From Oscillospiraceae bacterium (GTDB taxonomy: Bacteria > Bacillota > Clostridia > Oscillospirales > Ruminococcaceae), in NCBI GenBank assembly GCA_016297675.1, contig JAEDGE010000077.1:1-9017 (forward strand): a DNA stretch of 9,017 nt. The letters run 5' to 3'. The notes beneath the pieces are model-generated. The model was not told where the DNA came from and made no database searches. It was given only the letters and a program-made list of their open reading frames with translations. Positions 1-6,057 of this stretch are shown piece by piece (position 1 is the first letter of the stretch; the number at the start of each line of letters is the position of its first letter). The position numbers and the translations under genes were made by a program.

Positions 1-3
1 ACC

Positions 4-48
4 ACCGGCAATTTATTGCCGGTATTGCAAAATTGTAGATTTTGCAAT
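4..48. repeat. Two tandem perfect hairpins (palindromic element)
   Basis: Two perfect inverted repeats lie side by side. The first pairs ACCGGCAA (4-11) with TTGCCGGT (16-23) around a TTTA loop. The second pairs ATTGCAAAAT (24-33) with ATTTTGCAAT (39-48) around a TGTAG loop. Neither is followed by a T tract on either strand, so an ordinary intrinsic terminator is not well supported. The pair sits about 65 bp upstream of the promoter at 115-143. It could be a dispersed palindromic (REP/MITE-like) repeat or the 3' end of an upstream transcript. The window edge prevents a decision. Confidence 0.55.
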
Positions 49-114
49 AGAGCTTAGTATAAAACAAATAGAAAAAATGATATCCCCAATTTCACCAGAT
101 TTGCATCCAGCCAC

Positions 115-143
115 TTGACAGATATCAAAAAAGCGTCTATAAT
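115..143 (+). promoter_or_regulatory. Sigma-A promoter of the MBOAT-SGNH operon
   Basis: TTGACA (115-120) and TATAAT (138-143) are separated by exactly 17 bp, a perfect match to the housekeeping consensus. Transcription should start near 150, giving a 5' UTR of about 55 nt. That UTR contains a weak inverted repeat, ATTCCT (165-170) with AGGAAT (186-191). Translation then begins at 206 behind GGGAGG (196-201). No other + strand gene lies nearby, so assignment to the operon is straightforward. Confidence 0.88.
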
Positions 144-205
144 AAGAATCATGTTTTGCATCGTATTCCTATATAGATAGAAATCAGGAATCATAGGGAG
201 GATTT

Positions 206-1600
206 ATGTTATTCAGTAGTATCGAATTTTTATTTTATTTTTTACCAGCCTTTTTGATTGTCTATTATATCACACCAATGCGATATAAAAATCTTGTGTT
301 ACTGGTTGGCAGCCTTGTTTTCTATGCATGGGGCGAACACTTCTATGTACTCTTGCTCCTTCTTTCGATTGCCGTCAATTATACTTTCGGAAGGCTTATT
401 GGAGAACGACAGGACAAAAAAAAGATGCTGCTCATTCTTGCATTGATCTATAACTTTGGTTTGCTGGTATTCTTTAAATACACCAACTTCTTAATCGAAA
501 ATATCAACGTTTTACTGAATTTATTCCACGCACAAATTCCAAAAGTCTCAATTGCCATGCCGCTTGGAATCAGCTTTTACACCTTCCAAATTGTTGCTTA
601 CCTCGTAGATGTCTACCGTGGCGATCAGCGACCAGTTAAAAATATTATCAATCTTGGCACCTATATTGCCATGTTTCCGCAGGTTACCTCCGGTCCGATT
701 GGGATATACAGTGAATTGGAACCAACTTTACTGAGACGGCACTGCTCTGTACTGAATCTGGAATCTGGATTAAAAACCTTTATCCTTGGAATGGGTGCAA
801 AAATGCTGTTGGCAAATCCCATGGGAACGCTTTGGGCTGGGATGTCCCGTTATGGATATGAAACACTTTCCTGTCCCTATGCATGGTTGGGTGCATTCGC
901 CTATAGCTTCCAGCTGTACTTTGACTTTGCCGGCTATTCCTTGATGGCAATGGGACTGGGCGAAATGCTGGGACTATATGTGCCGAAAAACTTTGACCAT
1001 CCTTACATATCCGGTTCTATGGCAGAATTTTGGCGTAGATGGCATATGACACTGGGACGATGGTTCAAGAGATATTTATACTTTCCACTCGGCGGCAGCC
1101 GCTGTAGTCTTGGAAAAACCATCCGCAATACCTTTATTGTATGGGCATTTACCGGTCTTTGGCATGGTGCAAGTTGGAATTTTGTATTATGGGGATTGAT
1201 TTTCTTCGTGCTTTTGACCATTGAACGGCTTGGGTTGGGTAAACTGCTGGAAAAAACAAAGGTGCTCAAACATATCTACGTCATATTCCTGATTCCGCTG
1301 ACTTGGGTGGTCTTTGCTTTGCCGGACATGCATGACATCGGTACTTATTTCTCCAGACTGTTCCCATTTTTCACAGATACAGCCGGTTTTGTCAATACAA
1401 AAGATGTCATCCGTGCTTTTCAGGATTACTGGTACATTTTAATTGCCTGTGTCATCTTTTGTCTGCCGTTTCCAGCAAAACTGTACGAAAAACACAAAAA
1501 CAGTAAACTGGTGATTCTGGGACTGCTTGCAATCTTTCTGTTATCCGTTTACCGTATGGAAACACAAACCAGCAATCCCTTCCTATACTATCAATTCTAA
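206..1600 (+). CDS. MBOAT family membrane O-acyltransferase (AlgI/DltB type)
   Basis: This is a polytopic inner-membrane acyltransferase of 464 aa, the usual length for bacterial AlgI/DltB-like MBOAT proteins. Family hallmarks are visible. PLGISFYTFQ is at 119-128, followed by the FPQVTSGPI region (157-165). FWRRWHMTLGRWFKRYLYFPLGG is at 275-297 with His280. GLWHGASWNFVLWG is at 317-330 with His320, the expected catalytic histidine. The C-terminus NPFLYYQF resembles the Y-F-Q-F-type ending common in Firmicutes members. The start is ATG with GGGAGG (196-201) at good spacing. The next gene begins 15 bp after the stop and encodes an SGNH-fold partner, the usual arrangement for systems that pass acyl groups (most often acetyl) across the membrane to a polysaccharide, teichoic acid or peptidoglycan. 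The family call is firm. The acceptor is not identifiable: there is no dltA/dltC and no alginate gene in view, and the C-terminal DltD partner type is absent, so D-alanylation is unlikely. Confidence 0.92.
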   Translation: MLFSSIEFLFYFLPAFLIVYYITPMRYKNLVLLVGSLVFYAWGEHFYVLLLLLSIAVNYTFGRLIGERQDKKKMLLILALIYNFGLLVFFKYTNFLIENINVLLNLFHAQIPKVSIAMPLGISFYTFQIVAYLVDVYRGDQRPVKNIINLGTYIAMFPQVTSGPIGIYSELEPTLLRRHCSVLNLESGLKTFILGMGAKMLLANPMGTLWAGMSRYGYETLSCPYAWLGAFAYSFQLYFDFAGYSLMAMGLGEMLGLYVPKNFDHPYISGSMAEFWRRWHMTLGRWFKRYLYFPLGGSRCSLGKTIRNTFIVWAFTGLWHGASWNFVLWGLIFFVLLTIERLGLGKLLEKTKVLKHIYVIFLIPLTWVVFALPDMHDIGTYFSRLFPFFTDTAGFVNTKDVIRAFQDYWYILIACVIFCLPFPAKLYEKHKNSKLVILGLLAIFLLSVYRMETQTSNPFLYYQF

Positions 1601-1615
1601 AGAGAGGAGCCTTTC

Positions 1616-2554
1616 ATGGATCTTTTAAAACAATGTCCCCTTCTTATCTGTGTGCTGCTGACCTCTCTGCTGATTCCATGGGAATTATTCAAAGAGGAGG
1701 AGCAAGAATCGGCTGCCCCCACAGCAACTGCACAAATTACGACGATGGCAACAGAAACTGCCACGACTACAGCAGCGGACAATTCTATGTCTTCTGAAGC
1801 AGACGGCACAAACGTTTCCAATTCTGAAAGCAGTACAACAACCACGACAACAGTTCCCTCTGACGGCTGCGTGGCCCTGGAAAATGCAGACGAAAGCTAT
1901 TTTGAAGATGCATTATTTATTGGAAACTCCCGTACTGTTGGCTTATATCTCTTCGGTGACATGCCGGAAAGTACAGACTTTTTTGCAGATGTCGGCTTGA
2001 CCATTTATGATGTAATGGAGGATTCCATCGAAGTTCCGCCGCAAAGTGGTTCTTATAATACACTTTCCTCTATGCTGAACGCAAAGCAGTATGGAAAAAT
2101 CTACATCATGTTCGGGATCAATGAGTTGGGTACTGGTACCTCAGAATCCTTTGCAGAATATTATAAGTCTATTGTAGATCAAATTTGTCAGATGCAACCG
2201 GATGCCATTATATACATCCAAAGCATTATCAATGTATCTGCTTCTGCTGAAACAGATGTCATCAGTAATGCTGGTATCAACGAAAAAAATGTATTTTTGG
2301 AACAACTTGCAGACAATCAGCAGATTTTTTACATCAATCTAAATGCATCATTGGTAGACGCAAATGGTTACCTCAATTCTGATTATACTTCTGATGGGGT
2401 TCACCTCGGCGGCAATTCGCTTCCACTCTGGAAAGACTGCCTGCTGACACACGCCATGCAGAAAAGCACTGCTGTCGCTGCTGCAATAGAAGAAACAACG
2501 ACAGAAATTTCTGACGAACAGGACAGCGAGTTTGCTGATATAGAAATAGAATAA
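1616..2554 (+). CDS. Membrane-anchored SGNH/GDSL-type hydrolase or acyltransferase
   Basis: The 312-aa protein has one N-terminal hydrophobic anchor (about residues 6-22). A Thr/Ser/Ala-rich low-complexity stalk follows (about 33-82, including a run of six Thr at 74-79), then an SGNH-fold domain (about 95-285) and an acidic tail. SGNH blocks are recognisable: FIGNSRT (101-107) with nucleophile Ser105, block II Gly127, MFGINELG (165-172) with Asn169, and SDGVHL (259-264) with Asp260 and His263. The usual GDS motif reads GNS here. The domain should lie outside the membrane. Its likely role, inferred from the upstream MBOAT gene, is to complete transfer of an acyl group to an envelope polymer; a deacylase is also possible. 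The start is ATG with AGAGGAG (1603-1609) 6 nt upstream. The gene ends in two in-frame TAA codons (2552-2557) immediately before a terminator, so it is the last gene of the operon. Confidence 0.85.
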   Translation: MDLLKQCPLLICVLLTSLLIPWELFKEEEQESAAPTATAQITTMATETATTTAADNSMSSEADGTNVSNSESSTTTTTTVPSDGCVALENADESYFEDALFIGNSRTVGLYLFGDMPESTDFFADVGLTIYDVMEDSIEVPPQSGSYNTLSSMLNAKQYGKIYIMFGINELGTGTSESFAEYYKSIVDQICQMQPDAIIYIQSIINVSASAETDVISNAGINEKNVFLEQLADNQQIFYINLNASLVDANGYLNSDYTSDGVHLGGNSLPLWKDCLLTHAMQKSTAVAAAIEETTTEISDEQDSEFADIEIE

Positions 2555-2555
2555 T

Positions 2556-2598
2556 AAAAAACAGGACATTCTTTCGAGCAAAGATGTCCTGTTTTTTT
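2556..2598 (+). terminator. Rho-independent terminator of the MBOAT-SGNH operon
   Basis: ACAGGACAT (2561-2569) pairs perfectly with ATGTCCTGT (2584-2592). The pairing extends outward, A5 (2556-2560) with T5 (2593-2597), and inward, CTTT with AAAG, around a CGAGC loop. A run of seven Ts (2592-2598) follows on the + strand. It starts inside the second stop codon of the SGNH gene, so it terminates that transcript. The flanking A tract could also allow function in reverse. Confidence 0.93.
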
Positions 2599-2608
2599 CT
2601 GGTTTTTC

Positions 2609-2637
2609 ACATGGATTTCCTTGTCCCTGCATAGAAT
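2609..2637 (+). promoter_or_regulatory. Possible sigma-E-like promoter of the flippase gene
   Basis: No good sigma-A promoter is seen between the terminator and the flippase start. TTCACA at 2606 is 20 bp from TAGAAT at 2632, which is too far. CATAGAAT (2630-2637) matches 7 of 8 positions of the Bacillus sigma-E -10 consensus (CATACAHT). ACATGGA lies 14 bp upstream (2609-2615), a poor match to the -35. The match is weak and could be chance. It is listed because the gene resembles spoVB, which is sigma-E-dependent in Bacillus. Confidence 0.25.
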
Positions 2638-2667
2638 GCATTAGATTCTCATGACAGGAGGCAGTCC

Positions 2668-4194
2668 ATGCAACGTAAAAGCATTCTCAGAGATACCATT
2701 CAGCTGACCATCGTGCAATTCTTTTTAGAGTGCGTGAGTTTACTGCTAAATGTTTGGCTCACAAGACACCTTGGTGCAGCTACGGTCGGCATCACCGCCC
2801 TAACCGGCTCTTTCTTTCAATTAGCAGCTACGGCTGCGAATGGTAACGGCTTTCTCTGTACCAGTCGCTTTGTTTCAGAAGAACTTGGCAAACCAAACGG
2901 CAACCCGAATCGGGTTCTTGCCTATGCCATATCATTTTGTCTGCTGCTCGGCATTCCCGTTTCCGGCTTGATTTTCTGCTGTGCGGAACCATTGAGTCTG
3001 CGTTTTCTAAAAAGTGCAGACCTTGCTGTTCCTGTGCGTGTTTTTGCAATGATTTTGCCCCTTGGCGGCGTCTGTGCCTGCTTAAAAGGATATCTAAATG
3101 CAGTCTGCCGTGTCACCTATGCAGCAATCTGCGACATTGTAGAATGCCTGACACGTTGTTCTGTGCTGATGGTGTTACTGCAAATACAAACGGTGCATAC
3201 CAATACTTCTGTCTGTATGGCAATGGCAATCAGTACAGGCAGCAGCACCATCATCGGCTTTTTCTTTCTTCTCTGGTTTTGCTGCAAAAGCCGCATTGCT
3301 CACACGGGCACCGTCAGTCTTTCCCTTGGACGATATATCCGATTGGCGATACCGGTTCTCTTTGGCGGATGCTTAACTGCTGCCTTAAGCAGCACCAATG
3401 ATGCCTTGATTCCTGTAACGCTGCGGCAAGCCGGCAATTCCACGGAAGCAGCATTGAGCCAATTCGGCGTATTTGAAGCCATTGTCATTCCAGTGCTCTT
3501 CTTTCCCTCTACGATTTTATGTGCCCTCTCCGGTATCCTCATCACAGAATCTGCTCGTGCAACAGCTGCCGGCAATCAAAAACGATTGCAGCACCTTACA
3601 GATGCTGCAGTGCAGCGTACATTACAGCTTTCCGTCTTTATTGCTGCCGGATTGCTGGTATACGGCAATCTCATTGGAAATTTACTGGATGGTGGCGACT
3701 TTGCTGGCTATCTCATCCGCCTGCTGGCACCGGTTGTCCCATTTATCTACTTAGAAATCGTACTGGAAGCCCTGCTGAAAGGCATGGGACAGCAATCTTT
3801 TTCCTCTATGAATTATTTGGTGGAATACACCATCCGCATTGCAATTGTACTGGTCTGCATTCCGAAGATTGGATTTTATGGCATTGTACTTTCCTATTAT
3901 GCAAGCAATATCTGTGGAAACTGTGGACGACTCTGGAAAACCTGCCGGACAGCAAATATGCCATTTTCCTTCTGGAGAATGTTGGGACTTCCGTTATTTG
4001 CTGCAGCGTTTGCTTTTCAAATCCCACTGCTCTGCCTGCGGCTGCTGCATGGTATGCAGTTTGAATGGATTTGTCTGCTGCCAGCAAGCGTGCTCTATTT
4101 CTGGATTTTGCGGACATTTGCAAAAAAAATGCCGTTTTCATTTTTGCATCTATCGCATGAAAATGCCTGTCATTTCACCGCAAATGGCGTATAA
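2668..4194 (+). CDS. Lipid-linked oligosaccharide/polysaccharide flippase, SpoVB-like (MOP superfamily)
   Basis: The 508-aa protein is almost entirely hydrophobic, with about 12-14 predicted membrane segments and only short loops. This fits the MOP (MATE/MurJ/Wzx/SpoVB) exporter superfamily in length and composition. Family-like features are the N-terminal amphipathic start followed by NVWLTRHLGAATVGI (residues about 28-42) and LKGYLNAVCRVTYAA (about 138-152), which parallels the LRGYF... loop of SpoVB. The second half repeats the same architecture. Such proteins flip undecaprenyl-linked cell-wall or polysaccharide precursors across the cytoplasmic membrane; SpoVB acts in spore cortex synthesis. 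Which substrate applies here is not visible. The start is ATG behind AGGAGG (about 2656-2661). The gene stands alone behind the terminator at 2556-2598 and converges on ybaK with 6 bp between stop codons. Family membership is confident; SpoVB orthology is tentative, and an O-antigen-type Wzx flippase is the main alternative. Confidence 0.8.
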   Translation: MQRKSILRDTIQLTIVQFFLECVSLLLNVWLTRHLGAATVGITALTGSFFQLAATAANGNGFLCTSRFVSEELGKPNGNPNRVLAYAISFCLLLGIPVSGLIFCCAEPLSLRFLKSADLAVPVRVFAMILPLGGVCACLKGYLNAVCRVTYAAICDIVECLTRCSVLMVLLQIQTVHTNTSVCMAMAISTGSSTIIGFFFLLWFCCKSRIAHTGTVSLSLGRYIRLAIPVLFGGCLTAALSSTNDALIPVTLRQAGNSTEAALSQFGVFEAIVIPVLFFPSTILCALSGILITESARATAAGNQKRLQHLTDAAVQRTLQLSVFIAAGLLVYGNLIGNLLDGGDFAGYLIRLLAPVVPFIYLEIVLEALLKGMGQQSFSSMNYLVEYTIRIAIVLVCIPKIGFYGIVLSYYASNICGNCGRLWKTCRTANMPFSFWRMLGLPLFAAAFAFQIPLLCLRLLHGMQFEWICLLPASVLYFWILRTFAKKMPFSFLHLSHENACHFTANGV

Positions 4195-4200
4195 GATTGT

Positions 4201-4686
4201 CTACTGCGTAATATCTGCAAAAATACAATGTGTCAGTTTCTGTATCGCAGATGGTGACAGTTCCAACTGATGTCCGATTTTTCCGGCACTGCATAAAATT
4301 GTTTCAAACTGCAAGGCACTTTCATCCATCACGGTCGGAAACAGCTTTTTCATCCCAATTGGAGAACAACCGCCATGCACATACCCTGTCAATGGCAGCA
4401 ATTCCTTCTCCTTTATCATCGAAATTGCCTTTTCTCCAACCGCAGCCGCTGCCTTTTTCAGATGCAGTGTTTCTGCCACTGGCAGCATAAACACATAATG
4501 TTCTCCCGATTTTCCAACTGTGACCAACGTTTTAAAAACCTGCTCCGGCGGCTGTCCCAGTGCCGCTGCCAACTCTACGCCGGTATGTTCTTTGGTTGCT
4601 TTTTCCCAGCTGCGATGCTGATACGAAATCTTCTCTCGCTCTAATATCCGAATGGCATTTGTTTTTTCCAGTTTCTCTTTTGCCAT
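4201..4686 (-). CDS. ybaK: Cys-tRNA(Pro) deacylase, YbaK/EbsC family
   Basis: The 161-aa protein matches the usual YbaK/EbsC length. It is a cytosolic trans-editing enzyme that hydrolyses cysteine from mischarged tRNA(Pro), a proofreading partner of prolyl-tRNA synthetase. Hallmarks are KTNAIRILE (8-16), VFKTLV (50-55) with the expected catalytic Lys52, FMLPV (66-70), and the signature TGYVHGGCSPIGMKK (100-114). The start is the ATG at 4686, where the family alignment begins and AAAGGTGG (about 4696-4703) supplies a ribosome binding site. The same frame stays open upstream to 4902, but that extension overlaps the neighbouring gene and has no family similarity. No strong promoter is seen in the 94 bp upstream. 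It may be read through from the upstream membrane-protein gene or have a weak promoter of its own. Confidence 0.92.
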   Translation of the reverse strand: MAKEKLEKTNAIRILEREKISYQHRSWEKATKEHTGVELAAALGQPPEQVFKTLVTVGKSGEHYVFMLPVAETLHLKKAAAAVGEKAISMIKEKELLPLTGYVHGGCSPIGMKKLFPTVMDESALQFETILCSAGKIGHQLELSPSAIQKLTHCIFADITQ

Positions 4687-4734
4687 GTGAAAAACCACCT
4701 TTCTTCTACAAATAAAATGAATTGTGATACAGCA

Positions 4735-4761
4735 AGCGGACATCCGTTGCAGATGTCCGCT
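4735..4761. terminator. Strong hairpin between the membrane-protein gene and ybaK
   Basis: AGCGGACATC (4735-4744) pairs perfectly with GATGTCCGCT (4752-4761) around a 7-nt loop. It lies 20 bp downstream of the - strand membrane-protein stop, the expected place for its terminator. However, the T-rich flank (CTCTTTCTTTT, 4760-4772) is on the + side, while reading on the - strand the flank after the stem is TGCTGTATC. In the - direction it may therefore be a leaky terminator or an mRNA-stabilising stem. In the + direction it could stop transcripts from the flippase side. Confidence 0.5.
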
Positions 4762-4780
4762 CTCTTTCTTTTGATCAGTA

Positions 4781-5701
4781 TTATTTAAACGCTGAAATGG
4801 TATGATTGGATGGTGAAAAATAATCCTCCAGTATTGCAATGTATGAACGGAAACAAACTTTATCGTTGACATATAGAACATCGTTGTTCTGCGGTACACC
4901 AAGGCGTTCCAGATCTTGATCTGTTAAATTTCGCAGATAAATGGTTGCATTCTCATCATAACCGAGCATTTTCTTATCCCCATCAGAGAGCCGTACCGTG
5001 ACATCCTGTGAAATGGCAAGCAATTCTTCTGTAATTTGCTGTCGTGTCTGCGTTTCCCAGCGAATCGTTGTTTCTGATTGCATTGGGCGTTCCAGCGAAA
5101 CGGTTCGTTCATACCCCTCTGCACGAAATTCCATAACCCCCAGATTGATATCCAAATCATTGGGTTCTACTGTTACAACGGTACTGCCATTGGAGCTGTC
5201 TTCTGTATTGACCACCTCATAACGATATTTTCGGGAAGGAGCAATACCGCTTTCCATCAAATTGGTTGTCATAGAGGTCGAGAACAAGGAAATACCAAGA
5301 AAATATGCCAAAGATCCCAGTACATAAAGCAACAAAAAAATCGTACCAAAAACTGTTTTTACTGTTTCTGTGCAGCCACATAGAAAAAATGCCAACAGTG
5401 CGGTGACAACCAGCGGCACAATCAATTCCCACTCTCCGAAGCAAAGCAGCACCGTGGGCAATAACACCGGCAGCAGCAGCACACTGCATATTTTTGTTAA
5501 AACTTGTCGGCGAGAATAGAGCATAGCAGCCAGTGCCCCACCAGAAATTAAAATTAAAACCAAGCAGCATGCTGCTTTCTGCGGAATCTCCACTGTATAG
5601 AAAAAACTAAGAACTGCCAAAAGAAGCATCAGCAAAAAATACAACAAACTAATGACAGACATTGCTCGTTTTTTTCCGATATTGGTATGCATTTGTTCCA
5701 T
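4781..5701 (-). CDS. Unrecognised five-helix membrane protein with soluble C-terminal domain
   Basis: I do not recognise a named family. The 306-aa protein starts with a short basic N-terminus, then about five hydrophobic segments (roughly 14-36, 42-62, 68-88, 91-109 and 114-139). A hydrophilic domain of about 165 residues (142-306) follows. The C-terminal domain is rich in predicted beta-strand-like stretches (for example STVVTVEPNDLDINLGVMEF, 173-192), then an acidic helix-prone segment, and it has no obvious catalytic motif. By the positive-inside rule (KKR near residue 10; RR at 64-65), the N-terminus is probably inside and the large domain outside, but this is an inference. The start is ATG with AAAGGAAAG (about 5708-5716). 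It has its own strong promoter (5837-5865) and a leader of about 130 nt. It is followed on the same strand by a hairpin and ybaK. Confidence 0.82.
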   Translation of the reverse strand: MEQMHTNIGKKRAMSVISLLYFLLMLLLAVLSFFYTVEIPQKAACCLVLILISGGALAAMLYSRRQVLTKICSVLLLPVLLPTVLLCFGEWELIVPLVVTALLAFFLCGCTETVKTVFGTIFLLLYVLGSLAYFLGISLFSTSMTTNLMESGIAPSRKYRYEVVNTEDSSNGSTVVTVEPNDLDINLGVMEFRAEGYERTVSLERPMQSETTIRWETQTRQQITEELLAISQDVTVRLSDGDKKMLGYDENATIYLRNLTDQDLERLGVPQNNDVLYVNDKVCFRSYIAILEDYFSPSNHTISAFK

Positions 5702-5706
5702 AATGT

Positions 5707-5752
5707 GCTTTCCTTTCTGTCATCCAAATACTGGAACAGAAACTCCTTTCTG
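5707..5752 (-). promoter_or_regulatory. Leader with alternative pairings around the ribosome binding site
   Basis: In the leader of the five-helix protein, CAGAAAGGA occurs twice on the - strand (5752-5744 and 5719-5711), the second overlapping the ribosome binding site. Between them is one TTTCTGTT (5742-5735). It can pair with the upstream copy as CAGAAA-GGAG-TTTCTG, exposing GGAG in the loop. It can instead pair with GACAGAAA (5721-5714) over a 13-nt loop, closing the region right beside the real SD. The two pairings exclude each other. The pairing is seen in the sequence; a regulatory role is speculation, since purine-rich SD repeats arise easily. Confidence 0.25.
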
Positions 5753-5836
5753 ATCTGCTGAATGATACGATGCTACTGCCAAATTGCATTCGCCAACTCT
5801 ACAGTGGAATCTGGTATCAGACAATACTTCCTTGTT

Positions 5837-5865
5837 ATTATAACATTTTTTTCTGGTTGTGACAA
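5837..5865 (-). promoter_or_regulatory. Sigma-A promoter of the five-helix membrane protein
   Basis: Read on the - strand, TTGTCA (5865-5860) and TATAAT (5842-5837) are 17 bp apart. TGT directly before the -10 makes an extended -10 (TGnTATAAT). The predicted start is near 5830, leaving about 130 nt of untranslated leader before the ATG at 5701, long for this window. Confidence 0.78.
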
Positions 5866-5991
5866 GACCTATTCTAAAAAATATTTTTATCAACTACAGA
5901 AAGTGCTGTGTTTTGTCCGCTGCAAAAACCATATTTCTGTCCGACGACTTTCTGAAAAACGAAATCCCAATGGTAAAAATTTTCCTACGCC

Positions 5992-6020
5992 TTTACTTTT
6001 TTGAAAAATACGTGTATAAT
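5992..6020 (+). promoter_or_regulatory. Sigma-A promoter of the VanZ-like gene
   Basis: TTTACT (5992-5997) and TATAAT (6015-6020) are separated by 17 bp. Transcription should begin near 6027. That rules out an in-frame TTG at 6001 as the translation start and supports the ATG at 6058. Confidence 0.75.
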
Positions 6021-6057
6021 AGAAGCACTCCAATCTGAAGAAAGAAGGTCCTTTTGG

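Larger units (their letters stand above)
5702..6057. other. Divergent intergenic region of 356 bp
   Basis: The region lies between the - strand five-helix protein and the + strand VanZ-like gene. It holds the long leader of the former, two divergent sigma-A promoters (5837-5865 on -, 5992-6020 on +) and about 126 bp between them. That middle part contains an A/T palindrome AAAAATATTTTT (5877-5888) but no gene I can support. An 80-codon open frame on the + strand (5762-6004) runs across both promoters, lacks a convincing ribosome binding site and has no recognisable motif; it is not called as a gene. Confidence 0.7.

Noticed and set aside
1597..1845. Val/Ala/Ser-rich - strand open frame
   Set aside because: It is the antisense reading of the Thr-rich stalk of the SGNH gene; the composition is explained by that low-complexity DNA.
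2348..2641. - strand frame over the SGNH 3' end and terminator
   Set aside because: It reads through the terminator hairpin, has no supporting start signal and is antisense to a well-supported gene.
3519..4064. 181-codon + strand frame inside the flippase gene
   Set aside because: It is Cys/Trp/His-rich with no domain pattern, and lies wholly within a convincing membrane-protein gene in another frame.
4120..4147. Possible terminator hairpin at the flippase 3' end (A-run with ATG/CAT and T-run)
   Set aside because: The stem is only A/T-rich and imperfect, lies inside the coding sequence 50 bp before the stop, and lacks a GC stem.
4687..4902. N-terminal extension of the ybaK frame by 72 codons
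   Set aside because: It overlaps the C-terminus of the neighbouring gene and a strong hairpin, has no family similarity, and a good SD precedes the internal ATG at 4686.
5762..6004. 80-codon + strand open frame in the divergent intergenic region
   Set aside because: It runs across two predicted promoters, lacks a convincing ribosome binding site and has no recognisable domain.
6001..6057. Upstream TTG start for the VanZ-like protein
   Set aside because: It lies within the promoter, before the predicted transcription start, while the ATG at 6058 has its own SD.
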